A DNA stretch of 64,000 bases from Halorussus aquaticus (GCF_024218795.1 NZ_CP100400.1:1488001-1552000), one strand, 5' to 3'. Shown: positions 43,680-53,020, numbered from the stretch's first letter. Notes: a model not told the origin generated them from the sequence alone. Numbers and translations: made by a program.

Positions 43680-43922
43680 AGTCCGCGACCGTGTACCATC
43701 GTCCGTCAGAAGTGGCTTCGGGCCGCCGAGACCCGAGAAATCACGCGTTGTCGTCTACCGTTTCGGACCGTTTCACGGGGGGTCCCGGCGTCCTCGGCCG
43801 ACCCGCGAGGATTAGCCACCTGATAACTAAGCGCGTGGACGAGAAATCCGGAGACATGTTCGGAACTATCCGACGTGTGAGAACGGTCGAGAAACCGACG
43901 CGGTGTCTCGGGGGTCGATAGC

Positions 43923-44075
43923 ATGGCGATTCTCGAACTCGCCATCGCCTTCTTCGTCCTCGCAATCATCGCCGCCGCGCTCGGCGCGGGCGGGGTCGCG
44001 GGACTCTCGATGGACGTCGCCAAGTGGCTGGTGATAATCTTCCTCGTACTGGCGGTCGTGTCCTTAGTCTTCTGA
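43923..44075 (+). CDS. DUF1328 (YtjA-like) small membrane protein
   Basis: A 50-residue protein from ATG 43923. Two hydrophobic helices, [21 protein letters not shown] and [16 protein letters not shown], are joined by [10 protein letters not shown], matching DUF1328 (E. coli YtjA), a short membrane family of unknown function. Its last 12 bases overlap the 3' end of the convergent rio2 gene. Confidence 0.85.
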   Translation: MAILELAIAFFVLAIIAAALGAGGVAGLSMDVAKWLVIIFLVLAVVSLVF

Positions 44076-44978
44076 CGCGTGGTCGCGGGCGGACTCGAAC
44101 GTCCCGTCCGCGAGGGCCGCAGAGAGCGCCGGAACGTCCACGTCGGGCACGAGTTGGGGGTACTTCCGCCGGAAGTAGCCGACCACGTTGTCCACGTCGC
44201 GTTCGAGGAACTCCTCGGCGTTCTCGTGGTCGGTCGGGGTCGCCTGCGGCCAGTCGAAGATGGTGATGCCTTCGGCGTTGACGAAGACGTTGTACTCGCT
44301 CATGTCGGCGTGGACGTAGCCCTCGGCGTAGGCGTCGCTCATCTCCGACAGTATCAGGTCGAGTATCGGCACCACCTGCTCGTCCTCGAGTTTCGTCCGC
44401 GAGAGTTCCACGCCGTCAATCTTCTCCATCACGATGGCGTGGCGGTTGTGGTCTATCGGGCGGGGGACCTTCACGTCGGGGTAGAGCGCTTCGAGCGCCT
44501 CGTACTCGCGCTCGGCGGCCTTCCGCGCGGTGTAGAGCCACGAGACGTGTTCGCGGTCGGACGTGTAGTCGCGCTCTTTCATCACTTCGCGGAAGTTGGT
44601 GTAGCCCTCGCGGTGGTACTTCAGCGCGAGCGGTTTGTACGACTGGACCTCGTACACGTCGCTCTCCTTGCCGACGCCGAGGGGCGAACCGAACCCCTCC
44701 AACGTGTCGCGCTCCGCGAAGGTGTGGAGCGCCAGCGCGTCGTACCCCTCGAACTTGAGTTTGTAGCCCTCGTACTGTATCGTCTTGCGCTCGACCAGTT
44801 CGCGGTCGAGACACCTGTCGATGCGGTAATCGACCTCCTCGGCGGTCAGCCGTGAGAACTCCGGAATCTTCTCGCGGGCGACCCACTCAGAGAAGCGCAT
44901 CCCCTGTTCGATACCCGACAGCAAGTGGAAGTCCTCCACCTCCAGTTCGGAGAGCATGCCCGCGACGTTCTGGACCAT
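44064..44978 (-). CDS. rio2: RIO-type serine/threonine protein kinase Rio2
   Basis: A 304-residue protein from ATG 44978 ([22 protein letters not shown]); a Met three codons earlier is possible. The N-terminal winged helix (to about 85) is followed by the RIO kinase fold: [11 protein letters not shown] (P-loop), [13 protein letters not shown] (ATP Lys), [12 protein letters not shown] (catalytic Asp, Asn) and ITIFDWPQ (metal Asp). Rio2 acts in maturation of the small ribosomal subunit. Family assignment is firm. Its 3' end overlaps the convergent DUF1328 gene by 12 bases. Confidence 0.95.
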   Translation of the reverse strand: MVQNVAGMLSELEVEDFHLLSGIEQGMRFSEWVAREKIPEFSRLTAEEVDYRIDRCLDRELVERKTIQYEGYKLKFEGYDALALHTFAERDTLEGFGSPLGVGKESDVYEVQSYKPLALKYHREGYTNFREVMKERDYTSDREHVSWLYTARKAAEREYEALEALYPDVKVPRPIDHNRHAIVMEKIDGVELSRTKLEDEQVVPILDLILSEMSDAYAEGYVHADMSEYNVFVNAEGITIFDWPQATPTDHENAEEFLERDVDNVVGYFRRKYPQLVPDVDVPALSAALADGTFESARDHASED

Positions 44979-45287
44979 CACCGTCACGTAGTCGCCCGGT
45001 CGGTAAAAGCCCCGCGCAACCCGACGTGACGCTTCGACCGCGACGCCGCGTCTCCGCGCGTGTAGCGTGCGAACCGACAGGACCCGTGCGCTGCGCGATT
45101 CGGGGTCCGGTGCGCGGCCACCAAGTATAAACTAACTACTGCGATACAAAATGTAGGATTTGGGGCCGATTAGGGTTTCGCGGTCCGGCCGCCGAAAAAC
45201 TGTGGCGTTAGCTGATTTTACCAAGCGATTCGTATTCGCTCACGGATACGGGGATAAATGCAACTCGAAGCCGTGCTTTCCGTTGTC
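44979..45287. other. Intergenic region between rio2 and the ABC substrate-binding protein gene
   Basis: About 309 bases between divergent genes. The middle (45120-45160) is AT-rich (TATAAACTAACTACTG) and may contain promoter elements for the rightward gene; another AT-rich block, GCTGATTTTACC, lies at about 45211-45222. I see no ORF, tRNA or repeat. Confidence 0.5.
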
Positions 45288-47087
45288 ATGGTGGGACAAG
45301 ACACGAGCCGCCGGTCCTTCCTCGAAGCGACCGGCAGTGCGGCGTCGGCCGTCGCGCTCGGGAGTGCGTTCACGGGAGAGGCGGACGCTCAACAGACGAC
45401 GACCCAGCAGGGGCAGGGCGCAAGCGGCACGCTCAACCTCATCAACTCCACGATGAGTACCCTCGACCCAATCAAGGCGACCGACACCGCCTCCGGAGAG
45501 GTCATCCAGCAGGTGTTCGACGCCCTGATGAACTACCCGGACGGGAACATCGAGGTCCAACCGCTGCTGGCGAAGAACTACGAGGTCTCCGACGACTTCA
45601 CGACGTACACCTTCACGCTCAAGGAGGGGGCGACGTTCCACGACGGGTCGGAGGTCACCGCTCAGGACTTCGTGTACTCCTTCGAGCGGTTGGCTCAGTC
45701 GCCGGAGTCGCGGCGGGCCTACTTCATCCTCCAGTCCATCGGCGTCAAACACTCCACCGACGCCGACGGGAACTACCAACCGGACACGCTATCGGTCACA
45801 GCCGTGGACGACCGCACCCTCCGGATACAACTGGAAGAGCCGTTCCACGCGACGCTGGAGATGCTGGCGTACACGGCGTTCGCCGCCGTACCCGAGGGCA
45901 TCGTCGGCGACATCCAAGGGTACAACGGGGAACTCGAATACAGCGAGTTCGCCACCAGTCAACCCGTCGGGTGCGGACCGTTCAAGTTCGAGTCGTGGCA
46001 ACCGAACACGGAGGCTTCGGTCACGCGGTACGGCAACTACTACGGGAACAAGGCCGAGGTGGAGCGAGTCCACTGGCAGATAATGTCGGACGCGAACGCG
46101 CGGTACACCTACGCGATGAACAAGAACGCCGACGCGTTCTCCATCCCGACGGAGTTCTACGACCCGAACAAGGTCGAGGTCGAGACGACCGACGAACGCG
46201 GCCGCGAGGTCGGCACGTACGGGCCGGTTCGGAACGGCGAGACCCTCAACTTCCTCGCGGTTCCGACCATCAACACGTTCTACATCGGGTTCAACACGAA
46301 CCGGGTCGAACAGGCCGCCCGGCACGCCGCGGCGTACGCGATGAACAAGGAGCAACTGGTCGAGCAGGTGTTCAAGGGCCGCGGGAGACCCGCGTTCCAC
46401 TTCACGCCGCCCGCCATCTACCCCGGTGGTCCCGACGCCTATCAGCAGCACGCCCAGCAGGAGTACCCGTACAGTTACCGCCAGACCGACCTCCAGAAGG
46501 CGCGACAGGTGATGCGAGAGGCGGGCTACGGCCCGGACAACCGGTACCAGTTCACGTTCACGGTCTACCAACGCTCCAACACGTGGCCGCAGGTGGGCCA
46601 ACTCCTGCGCGACAAACTCTCCAGCGCGTTCATCGACATGAACATCGAGACCGCGCCGTTCTCGACCCTGCTCAAGCGCGGTCGGAACGGGAACCTGCAG
46701 GCGTACTCGCTGGGGTGGGTCATGGACTGGCCCGCGCCCGACAACTTCCTGCAGTTGCTCAACCCGCCGCTGACCGACACCTCCCAGAGCGCGCCCATCT
46801 CGTACGTCAACTGGTCGGGGACCGAGGCGTCCGAGCGCGCCAGACGGGCCTGGACCACGGTCCAGCAGAACCCCGCACCGACCGATCAGGCCGAGCAGGC
46901 GCGCAACGAGGCGTACATCGAGATGGAGGAGGCCAACTGGCAGGACACGGTGTTCCTCAACGTCTACCACCAGACCGACCAGCGGTTCTGGTACGACTAC
47001 GCCCAGATTCCGAAGTTCGGCGCGGCCGGAACGAGTCGCCAGATGTTCAACGACGCGACGGTGGATAAGCCGAACGGCGGACAGTAG
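45288..47087 (+). CDS. ABC transporter substrate-binding protein (peptide/nickel family 5)
   Basis: A 599-residue protein from ATG 45288. The N-terminus DTSRRSFLEATGSAASAVALG is a Tat signal, and the mature protein starts with a Gln/Thr-rich segment. The SBP_bac_5 fold is clear: LNLINSTMSTLDPIKATDTASGEVIQQVFDALM, FTLKEGATFHDGSEVTAQDFVYSFERL and PVGCGPFKFESWQPN. It lacks an obvious lipobox Cys. No permease or ATPase genes are adjacent, so it is an orphan receptor, probably for oligopeptides, that must pair with a transporter elsewhere or act in sensing. Confidence 0.92.
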   Translation: MVGQDTSRRSFLEATGSAASAVALGSAFTGEADAQQTTTQQGQGASGTLNLINSTMSTLDPIKATDTASGEVIQQVFDALMNYPDGNIEVQPLLAKNYEVSDDFTTYTFTLKEGATFHDGSEVTAQDFVYSFERLAQSPESRRAYFILQSIGVKHSTDADGNYQPDTLSVTAVDDRTLRIQLEEPFHATLEMLAYTAFAAVPEGIVGDIQGYNGELEYSEFATSQPVGCGPFKFESWQPNTEASVTRYGNYYGNKAEVERVHWQIMSDANARYTYAMNKNADAFSIPTEFYDPNKVEVETTDERGREVGTYGPVRNGETLNFLAVPTINTFYIGFNTNRVEQAARHAAAYAMNKEQLVEQVFKGRGRPAFHFTPPAIYPGGPDAYQQHAQQEYPYSYRQTDLQKARQVMREAGYGPDNRYQFTFTVYQRSNTWPQVGQLLRDKLSSAFIDMNIETAPFSTLLKRGRNGNLQAYSLGWVMDWPAPDNFLQLLNPPLTDTSQSAPISYVNWSGTEASERARRAWTTVQQNPAPTDQAEQARNEAYIEMEEANWQDTVFLNVYHQTDQRFWYDYAQIPKFGAAGTSRQMFNDATVDKPNGGQ

Positions 47088-47141
47088 CGGTCGCGTCGGT
47101 GAGACCGCTTCTTTCGTACTAGCCCGGTGTTCGATGCGGTC

Positions 47142-47618
47142 TCATTCCCGTGAGAACGTCCCGGTGAACCGGTCGGAGTCGATGCTCTTCGCGTCGAGTT
47201 CGTCCTGCACCTCCGGCCGAGGGACCCCCGCATCGACGTTCAACTCCTCGTCCAGCACGTGGAGCGTGAACCGGTACTCGTGCGGGTCGTCGCCCTCCGG
47301 CGGGCAGGGACCGCGGTAGCCGACGTCGCCGAAGTCGTTCTCGCCCTGCCTCGCGTCGCCGAGTTCCGAGACGGCCTCGCGTCGCGGCACGTCCTCGGGA
47401 ATCTCGACCGTGTCGGGCGGCAGGTTCCAGAGCAACCAGTGGGTGAACGTCCCGGCGGGCGCGTCGGGGTCGTCCACGACCACCGCGAGCGACGCCGCGT
47501 CGTCCGGCACGTCCGCGAGGGTCAGTTCCGGAGAAACGTCCTCGCCCTCGCAGGTGTACTTCTCGGGGACCGATTCACCGTGGGTGAACGCCGGAGTTCG
47601 AATCGAAGCGTCTGCCAT
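47142..47618 (-). CDS. YbhB/YbcL family (PEBP, Raf-kinase-inhibitor-like) protein
   Basis: A 158-residue protein from ATG 47618. PEBP signatures are PEKYTCEGEDVSPELTL (residues 19-35), VVDDPDAPAGTFTHWLLWNLP, and YRGPCPPEGDDPHEYRFTLHVLD. It is likely a small-molecule or phosphate-binding cytosolic protein; the cellular role of the archaeal family is unknown. It is tandem with the 37-residue protein gene upstream (46 bases). Confidence 0.93.
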   Translation of the reverse strand: MADASIRTPAFTHGESVPEKYTCEGEDVSPELTLADVPDDAASLAVVVDDPDAPAGTFTHWLLWNLPPDTVEIPEDVPRREAVSELGDARQGENDFGDVGYRGPCPPEGDDPHEYRFTLHVLDEELNVDAGVPRPEVQDELDAKSIDSDRFTGTFSRE

Positions 47619-47664
47619 GGTACCCCCTCTCACAGGTCGCCGTCCACGTCAAAAGCCGTGACGG

Positions 47665-47778
47665 CTACTGAGTCTCCTCGCGCTCGTCGGACGAGGAATC
47701 GCCGAACAGGCCCGCGCACACCGCGGCCCACGTTCGAGTCCGCTTCGCACGCGTCTTGCCGAATCGGTTCAAGTCCAT
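47665..47778 (-). CDS. 37-residue basic/acidic small protein behind a DtxR-like box
   Basis: A short frame from ATG 47778 to TAG at 47665 encodes 37 residues: a basic start (MDLNRFGKTRAKRTRTWAAV), a single Cys, LFGDSS and an acidic tail (SDEREETQ). The composition and strong third-position GC look coding. A DtxR-type palindrome (47785-47800) ends seven bases upstream, and a TATA-like AGTTAAGT lies just beyond it, so the gene appears to have its own repressible, leaderless promoter. Function unknown. An iron- or manganese-responsive role is inferred only from the operator. Confidence 0.5.
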   Translation of the reverse strand: MDLNRFGKTRAKRTRTWAAVCAGLFGDSSSDEREETQ

Positions 47779-47784
47779 ACGTAG

Positions 47785-47800
47785 TTTAGGCGGGCCTAAA
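47785..47800. promoter_or_regulatory. DtxR/IdeR-type metal box
   Basis: A perfect inverted repeat TTTAGGC-GG-GCCTAAA. Its core TTAGG-N4-CCTAA has the arm sequence and spacing of DtxR-family iron boxes. It lies seven bases upstream of the 37-residue gene (leftward) and 55 bases before the lipoate-ligase-like gene (rightward). It overlaps the expected initiation region of the leftward gene, so a metal-loaded repressor would block it. Confidence 0.65.
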
Positions 47801-47855
47801 TCACTTAACTGTTCGGCTTCGCAATCCACTTGGCACCCTCGCCCGAACTCCCGGT

Positions 47856-48668
47856 ATGGCCCTGTCCGACCGCGAGTGGCGGCTGATTCGAGAGGAGTCC
47901 CGACGCGGCCCGATGAACATGGCCCTCGACGAAATCGCGGCCCAGACCGCGGCCGAGGAAGGGATTCGAACCGTCCGAGTCTACCAGTGGGACCCCAGCA
48001 CGCTCTCGCTGGGCTACCGGCAGGACCCCGACACCGTGGCGTGGAACTACTGCGACCGCGAGGGCATCACCGTGACGCGCCGACCGACGGGCGGCGGCGG
48101 TATCTACCACGACCGGGACGCCGATATCTCCTACTCCATCGTCGCGCCCGCCGACGAACTGCCGGGCGACCTGATGGAGACGTACGAACTGCTCTGCGAA
48201 CCCGTCTTCGACGCGTTCGAGCGACTCGGCATCGACGCGCGGTTCACCGACGAGAGACTCCCCGAAATCCACCAACCGGCTTGCTATCTCCGGGAACTCC
48301 ACCCCGCTCACGACGTGGTCGCGGGCGAGGGGCGAAAAATCTCGGGCAACGCCCAGTACCGCCGGAAGGACGCGGTCGTCCAGCACGGGTCGCTCAAGTT
48401 CGACCTCGACGCCGACCGTCACCTCTCGACGTTCGCCGACCCCGACACCGCGCCCGCGGAGTTCCGCGAGCGCGTGACCAGCATCGCCGAACAGTCCGGC
48501 GCGGACCGGGACGAGGCCGTCGAAGCGGTCGAGGACGCCCTCGGCGACTGGGCAGAGACCGACGACGGGAGTTGGACCGACGACGAACTGGCGCGCGCCG
48601 AGGAACGCGCCGAGGCGAAGTTCGAGAGCGAGGCGTGGGTCCGGGACCGCGAGGACCCGACCGAGTGA
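47856..48668 (+). CDS. Lipoate-protein ligase A family protein (BPL/LPL fold)
   Basis: A 270-residue protein. BPL_LPL motifs: GPMNMALDEIAAQ, LSLGYRQDPD, VTRRPTGGGGIYHD (Arg-Arg-x-Thr-Gly-Gly-Gly), DISYSIV, and GRKISGNAQYRRKDAVVQHGSL with the reactive Lys. It should attach lipoate (or octanoate) to acyltransferase E2 or GcvH. A C-terminal helical domain (residues 195-260) follows. It might alternatively be a lipoyl/octanoyl transferase. The DtxR-like box lies just upstream, between it and the 37-residue gene. Confidence 0.9.
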   Translation: MALSDREWRLIREESRRGPMNMALDEIAAQTAAEEGIRTVRVYQWDPSTLSLGYRQDPDTVAWNYCDREGITVTRRPTGGGGIYHDRDADISYSIVAPADELPGDLMETYELLCEPVFDAFERLGIDARFTDERLPEIHQPACYLRELHPAHDVVAGEGRKISGNAQYRRKDAVVQHGSLKFDLDADRHLSTFADPDTAPAEFRERVTSIAEQSGADRDEAVEAVEDALGDWAETDDGSWTDDELARAEERAEAKFESEAWVRDREDPTE

Positions 48669-48741
48669 CCGCTCGGTCGGTGCGTCGGGGATCGGAGAAC
48701 CGTAACCGTATCGCGGGGACGGCTAACGGTAAAATAGCTGG

Positions 48742-48758
48742 TAGTATAATTAATACTA
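48742..48758. promoter_or_regulatory. AT-rich palindrome upstream of the LLM-ALDH fusion gene
   Basis: TAGTAT-N5-ATACTA (6-bp arms) lies in an AT-rich block (48729-48766), about 36-52 bases before GTG 48794. It overlaps where a TATA/BRE element would lie. It could be an operator, or simply the core promoter. Confidence 0.45.
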
Positions 48759-48793
48759 AATTATAAGTCTCTCTGATTTGATGTTCGCGTATC

Positions 48794-51721
48794 GTGGTTC
48801 ACCTCGGCACCTTCCACAACGCGACGACCAATCTCCCGCTCGAACGGACCGACGACGGCCACCTCGTCCCCGACGCCTCGGTCGAAGAGATACACGAGGC
48901 CGCCAAGCAGGCCATGCGCGACCAGATTCGCCACGGCGTGCTGGCCGACGACCTCGGCTACGACTCGCTGTTTCTCTCGGAACATCACGCCCAGACGATG
49001 GGCCAAGAGGTCAGCACCAACCCGCTCCAGACCCTGACCGCAATCGCGGCCCGGACCGACGACCTGCGCCTCGGGCAGGCGTCGTGCATCCTGCCGTGGT
49101 ACGAACCGGTCCGGTTCGCCGAACAGGCCGCGCTCCTCGACGTGGTCAGCGACGGACGCGCCGAAATCGGCATCGGGCGCGGGTATCAACCCCGCGAGGC
49201 CGAACTCATGGGACAGTACTGGGGCGGCGGCGTCCAGAACCAGCCACGGAACTACGAGTCGTTCGAGGAGAAGTACGAAATCGTCCGGAAGGCGTGGACC
49301 GAGGACGTGTTCTCCTACGACGGCGAGTACCACAGCGTCCCGCCGAAGGGGACCAAGTGGCACCACGAGCAGGAGAAGGCCTACTACGAGAGCGACGCCT
49401 GCGAGTACGACCTCGACGACGTCATCGACTGGACCGACTCGGACCTCTACGCCAGCGACGGGGCGAACGAAGTCGTCTCGGGCGGTTCGACGCTCGACGC
49501 GGTGTCGGTCTATCCGCAGCCAGAACAGTCACCGCACCCGCAACTCTGGCAACCCGCGTTCTCGCCGCGCTCGATGAAGTTCGCGGCCGAGCGCGGCATC
49601 AACGGCTTCTACATCGGCCTGCCCAACGACGCGCTGGAGGACGCCATCGGTGCCTACTACCGGTTCGCCGAGCAGGCGGGGTGGCCCGACCACCGCCCGG
49701 AGTACGACGGCGAACCCTTCGCCTTCGGGTGGGACGAGCGACGGAACCGCGGCGTCGCGGTCACCCGCTACGTGTTCAACACCGACGCCGCCGACGCGGA
49801 GACGCTCGACCGCTGGAAGCGCGGACTGGAGAACCAGTGGAACTACTACGCGCCGCTGGGCCTGCTCGGAGCGGTCTCCGGACTCGATTACGAGGAAGCG
49901 ACGGCGGCGCTGCGCGAACACGGTGCCGACCTGTTCGTGGAGAAGGGCGTCGCCATCGTCGGCGACACCGACCACATCCGGGACGAGGTGTCGAGCATCG
50001 TCGAGGAGTGCGGACTCGACGGCCTGAACTTCCAACCGGCGTTCGAGGTCAACGGCGTCGGCGGCGAGGCGGTGGACGACCAGTTGCGCGCGTTCGGCGA
50101 GGACGTCGCGCCCTACCTCCGCGAGCAGTTCCCCGGCCCGTCCGCGGAGGCGACTTCCGGAAGCGCAGCGGCCGCCGACGGCGGAGGCGTCGAGACTGCG
50201 AGTGCGTCGGCCCAGACGGCCGCCGCCTCCACCGAGAGCAGTCCGGAGCGGTCGGCCGCGTCCGCCGATTCGGCGTCCGAGCGACCTGACGCTCCGGCCG
50301 ACGGCGAAGCGGACGCGTCGCTCGACGCCGACGACCTCGTGGCCGGGGTCGTCGCCCGGGCCGAGCGAGCGATGGACGCCATCGCCGACTACGACCAGTC
50401 CGCGACCGACGAACTGGTCCGAGCGGTCGGGTGGGCCGCCTATCGGGACGACAACGTCGAACCGGTCGCGCGCGCCGCCGTGGAGGACACCGCCATCGGC
50501 AACGTCTCCGACAAAGTCTACAAGGTGAAACGACAGGTCGAGGGGACGCTGGCCGACCTCCGGGACGCCCCGTCGGTCGGCGTCGTGGAGCGCGACCCCG
50601 AGCGCGGCGTCCGCGAGGTCGCCAAGCCGGTCGGCGTCGTCGGCGCGTTCACCCCCTCGACCAACCCCGTGGCGACGGTGCCGCAACTGGCGATGCTCGC
50701 GCTGAAGGGACGAAACGCCGTCGTCTTCTCGCCGTCGCCTCAGACGCGGCGCGCCTGCGCGGAGTTGGTCGAACACGTCCGCGAGGAGTTGGCGGCGGTC
50801 GGCGCGCCCGCCGACCTCGTGCAGGTGGTGCCCGGCGAGATAGACAAGCCGAAGGCCCACGCGCTGATGGAACGGGCCGACCTCCTGCAAGTTACGGGGT
50901 CCCAGAACAACGTCGAGGCCGGGCAGTCGTCGGGGACGCCCAACTACAGCGTCGGCGCGGGCAACGTCGTCAGCGTGGTGGACGAGACCGCCGACATCGC
51001 GCAGGTCGCGGAGTTCGTCGCGGTCAGCAAGCCGCTGGACGACGGCGCGACCTGCGTCAACGTCAACTCGCTCGTCGCGGAGTCGTCGGTCGCCGACGAA
51101 CTCCGAACGGCGCTCGAAGTCGCGGGCGGGTACTACTGCGACGACGCCGAACGCGACCGAGTCGAGGAGACGCTCTTCCGCGACGGCCACCTCGACCGGC
51201 GGGCCATCGCCTCGGACGCGGGGACGCTGGCCGAGATGGCGGGCATCGACCGCGCCGCGGACGCCGACTTCCTGCTGGTGGACGGCGAGGGCGTCGGCGA
51301 ACGCCACCCCCTCTCGGGCGAGAAGCTCACGCCCGTCCTGACGGTGTACGAAGCGCCGGACTTCTCCGCGGCGCTCGACCTCACCCAGTCGATAGTCGAG
51401 TACGAGGGCATCGGCCACTCGTGTACGATTCACACGTCGGAAGACGACCGCGCCGAGCGCATGGGCGAGGCCATCGACGTGGGTCGGGTGTTGGTCAATC
51501 AGCCCTCGCTGTGTCTCGCTGGCGCGGGGAACAACGACCTCGACTTCACGCTCTCGCTGGGCGGCGGCACGTGGGCGGGCAACCAGTTCGACGACAACCT
51601 CGGCTACGAGTACTTCCTGAACTACACGACCGTCGCCGCGGACGACGGCGGCCGCCTCCCGGACCGCGAGGACCTGTTCGGCGACTACCCCGTCGCCGAG
51701 GAGCGGCCTCCCGAACTGTAG
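48794..51721 (+). CDS. Fusion: luciferase-like flavin monooxygenase + acylating aldehyde dehydrogenase
   Basis: A 975-residue protein with GTG start at 48794. Residues 1 to about 450 are an LLM-class flavin monooxygenase: VHLGTFHNATTN, LFLSEHHAQTMG with E63-H64-H65, DGRAEIGIGRGYQPRE, and VAIVGDTDHIRDEV. Residues about 455-510 are an Ala/Ser/Asp-rich linker. Residues about 515-975 are an aldehyde dehydrogenase of the acylating type: VGVVGAFTPSTNPVATV, GRNAVVFSPSPQT, predicted catalytic Cys754 in DDGATCVNVN, and YEGIGHSCTIHTSED. Acylating ALDHs oxidise aldehyde to acyl-CoA, and LLM enzymes can make aldehydes (for example by desulfonation), so channelling is plausible. The linkage is visible in one frame; the substrates are inference. 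Confidence 0.92.
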   Translation: MVHLGTFHNATTNLPLERTDDGHLVPDASVEEIHEAAKQAMRDQIRHGVLADDLGYDSLFLSEHHAQTMGQEVSTNPLQTLTAIAARTDDLRLGQASCILPWYEPVRFAEQAALLDVVSDGRAEIGIGRGYQPREAELMGQYWGGGVQNQPRNYESFEEKYEIVRKAWTEDVFSYDGEYHSVPPKGTKWHHEQEKAYYESDACEYDLDDVIDWTDSDLYASDGANEVVSGGSTLDAVSVYPQPEQSPHPQLWQPAFSPRSMKFAAERGINGFYIGLPNDALEDAIGAYYRFAEQAGWPDHRPEYDGEPFAFGWDERRNRGVAVTRYVFNTDAADAETLDRWKRGLENQWNYYAPLGLLGAVSGLDYEEATAALREHGADLFVEKGVAIVGDTDHIRDEVSSIVEECGLDGLNFQPAFEVNGVGGEAVDDQLRAFGEDVAPYLREQFPGPSAEATSGSAAAADGGGVETASASAQTAAASTESSPERSAASADSASERPDAPADGEADASLDADDLVAGVVARAERAMDAIADYDQSATDELVRAVGWAAYRDDNVEPVARAAVEDTAIGNVSDKVYKVKRQVEGTLADLRDAPSVGVVERDPERGVREVAKPVGVVGAFTPSTNPVATVPQLAMLALKGRNAVVFSPSPQTRRACAELVEHVREELAAVGAPADLVQVVPGEIDKPKAHALMERADLLQVTGSQNNVEAGQSSGTPNYSVGAGNVVSVVDETADIAQVAEFVAVSKPLDDGATCVNVNSLVAESSVADELRTALEVAGGYYCDDAERDRVEETLFRDGHLDRRAIASDAGTLAEMAGIDRAADADFLLVDGEGVGERHPLSGEKLTPVLTVYEAPDFSAALDLTQSIVEYEGIGHSCTIHTSEDDRAERMGEAIDVGRVLVNQPSLCLAGAGNNDLDFTLSLGGGTWAGNQFDDNLGYEYFLNYTTVAADDGGRLPDREDLFGDYPVAEERPPEL

Positions 51722-51731
51722 CACCCCGGAG

Positions 51732-52052
51732 TCACGTCGCTCTCGTCCGGTAGTAACTCCGCTCGCCCTCGCCTGTGTCGAGGACTCTTCGCTCCAGCGC
51801 GCCGTGGTCCACGAGTCGGTCCAGAATCGCGCTCACGGTCGCCACGTCGACGATACAACCGATGAGGTCGTCGTTGCCGTCGCCGACCGGGTAGTCCACG
51901 TTGGCCTCGGACCATCCGGTGTCCATCACCGCCTCGGTAATTTCCAAGACGTTGTACGCCTGCTGGTCGTTCTCCCTGAGGAACGTCAGCACCCGCCTCT
52001 CGACGGAGTAGCGCTCCCCGCCCCGTTCGAAGGTTTCGAGGCTGATAGGCAC
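51732..52052 (-). CDS. Winged-helix DNA-binding protein (haloarchaeal)
   Basis: A 106-residue protein. The order is ERYSVERRVLTFLRENDQQAYNVLEITEAVMD, a helix-turn-helix start, then GCIVDVATVSAILDRLVDHGALERRVLDTGEGERSYYRTR as recognition helix and wing. It has no ligand domain, so it probably acts as a small regulator. It is convergent with the LLM-ALDH fusion (10 bases between stops) and may or may not regulate it. Confidence 0.75.
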   Translation of the reverse strand: MPISLETFERGGERYSVERRVLTFLRENDQQAYNVLEITEAVMDTGWSEANVDYPVGDGNDDLIGCIVDVATVSAILDRLVDHGALERRVLDTGEGERSYYRTRAT

Positions 52053-52189
52053 ACACCCGGTAGCGTTCGGAGTTCAATAAGAGTGGGGGCTGGTACCGCG
52101 ACCCACGACTGCGGGTCGGCGCGTCGGTCCTCCGGTAGTCGGCCCCCGGTTCCGAAGCGCCTTTCACCCCTCCATCCATCCTCGAACAC

Positions 52190-53020
52190 ATGAGAGTAGG
52201 TGCGCACGAATCCATCGCTGGCGGCGTCTACAACGCCGTAGACGAGCAGATAGAGGACGGCGGCAACTGCGGACAGATATTCACTCACTCCCCGCAGGTG
52301 TGGCAGGACCCGAACATCGGCGACGACGAGGCCGAGCGGTTCCGGACGGTGTCCGCCGAGAACGACGTGGGACCGTGGGTCATCCACTCGTCGTACCTCG
52401 TGAACCTCTGCACGCCGAAGGACGACCTCCGAGCGAAGTCCATCGACTCGATGCAGAAGGAGGTCGACGCCGCGGCCAAACTCGACATCCCGTACGTCAA
52501 CGTCCACCTCGGCGCGCACACCGGGGCTGGCGTGGACGGCGGCCTCGACAACGCCGCGTCCGCGCTAGACGAGTTGGACATCCCCGAGGGCGTCACCGTC
52601 CTCATCGAGAGCGACGCCGGGTCGGGGACGAAACTGGGCGGCGACTTCGAACACCTCCACGAGGTGCTGACCCGGTCGGAGCAGGACCTCGACGTCTGCA
52701 TCGACACCGCCCACGCCTTCGCGGCGGGCTACGACCTCTCCACCGAGGAGGCGGTCCACGACACCATCGCGGAGTTCGACGACGTGGTGGGACTGGAGCA
52801 CCTGAAGTGCGTCCACCTCAACGACTCGAAGCACGAGTGCGGGACGAACAAGGACGAACACGCCCACATCGGCGAGGGTCTCATCGGCGAGGAGGGGATG
52901 CGCGCGTTCGTCAACCACCCCGACCTCGAAGACGTGCCCCTCGTCCTCGAAACGCCCCACGAGGACGGCAAGGGCTTCGCGTGGAACATCGAGCGCGTGA
53001 AGGAACTGCGCGAGGACTGA
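52190..53020 (+). CDS. nfo: Deoxyribonuclease IV (AP endonuclease Nfo)
   Basis: A 276-residue EndoIV TIM-barrel enzyme. Motifs: [93 protein letters not shown] and PLVLETP. All the His/Asp/Glu ligands of the tri-zinc site are present. It cuts DNA 5' of abasic sites in base-excision repair. It has no operon partner. Confidence 0.95.
   Translation: MRVGAHESIAGGVYNAVDEQIEDGGNCGQIFTHSPQVWQDPNIGDDEAERFRTVSAENDVGPWVIHSSYLVNLCTPKDDLRAKSIDSMQKEVDAAAKLDIPYVNVHLGAHTGAGVDGGLDNAASALDELDIPEGVTVLIESDAGSGTKLGGDFEHLHEVLTRSEQDLDVCIDTAHAFAAGYDLSTEEAVHDTIAEFDDVVGLEHLKCVHLNDSKHECGTNKDEHAHIGEGLIGEEGMRAFVNHPDLEDVPLVLETPHEDGKGFAWNIERVKELRED

Noticed and set aside
49529-51724. 731-codon antisense frame under the LLM-ALDH fusion
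   Set aside because: The sense strand has both enzyme families with catalytic residues; the antisense lacks motifs.
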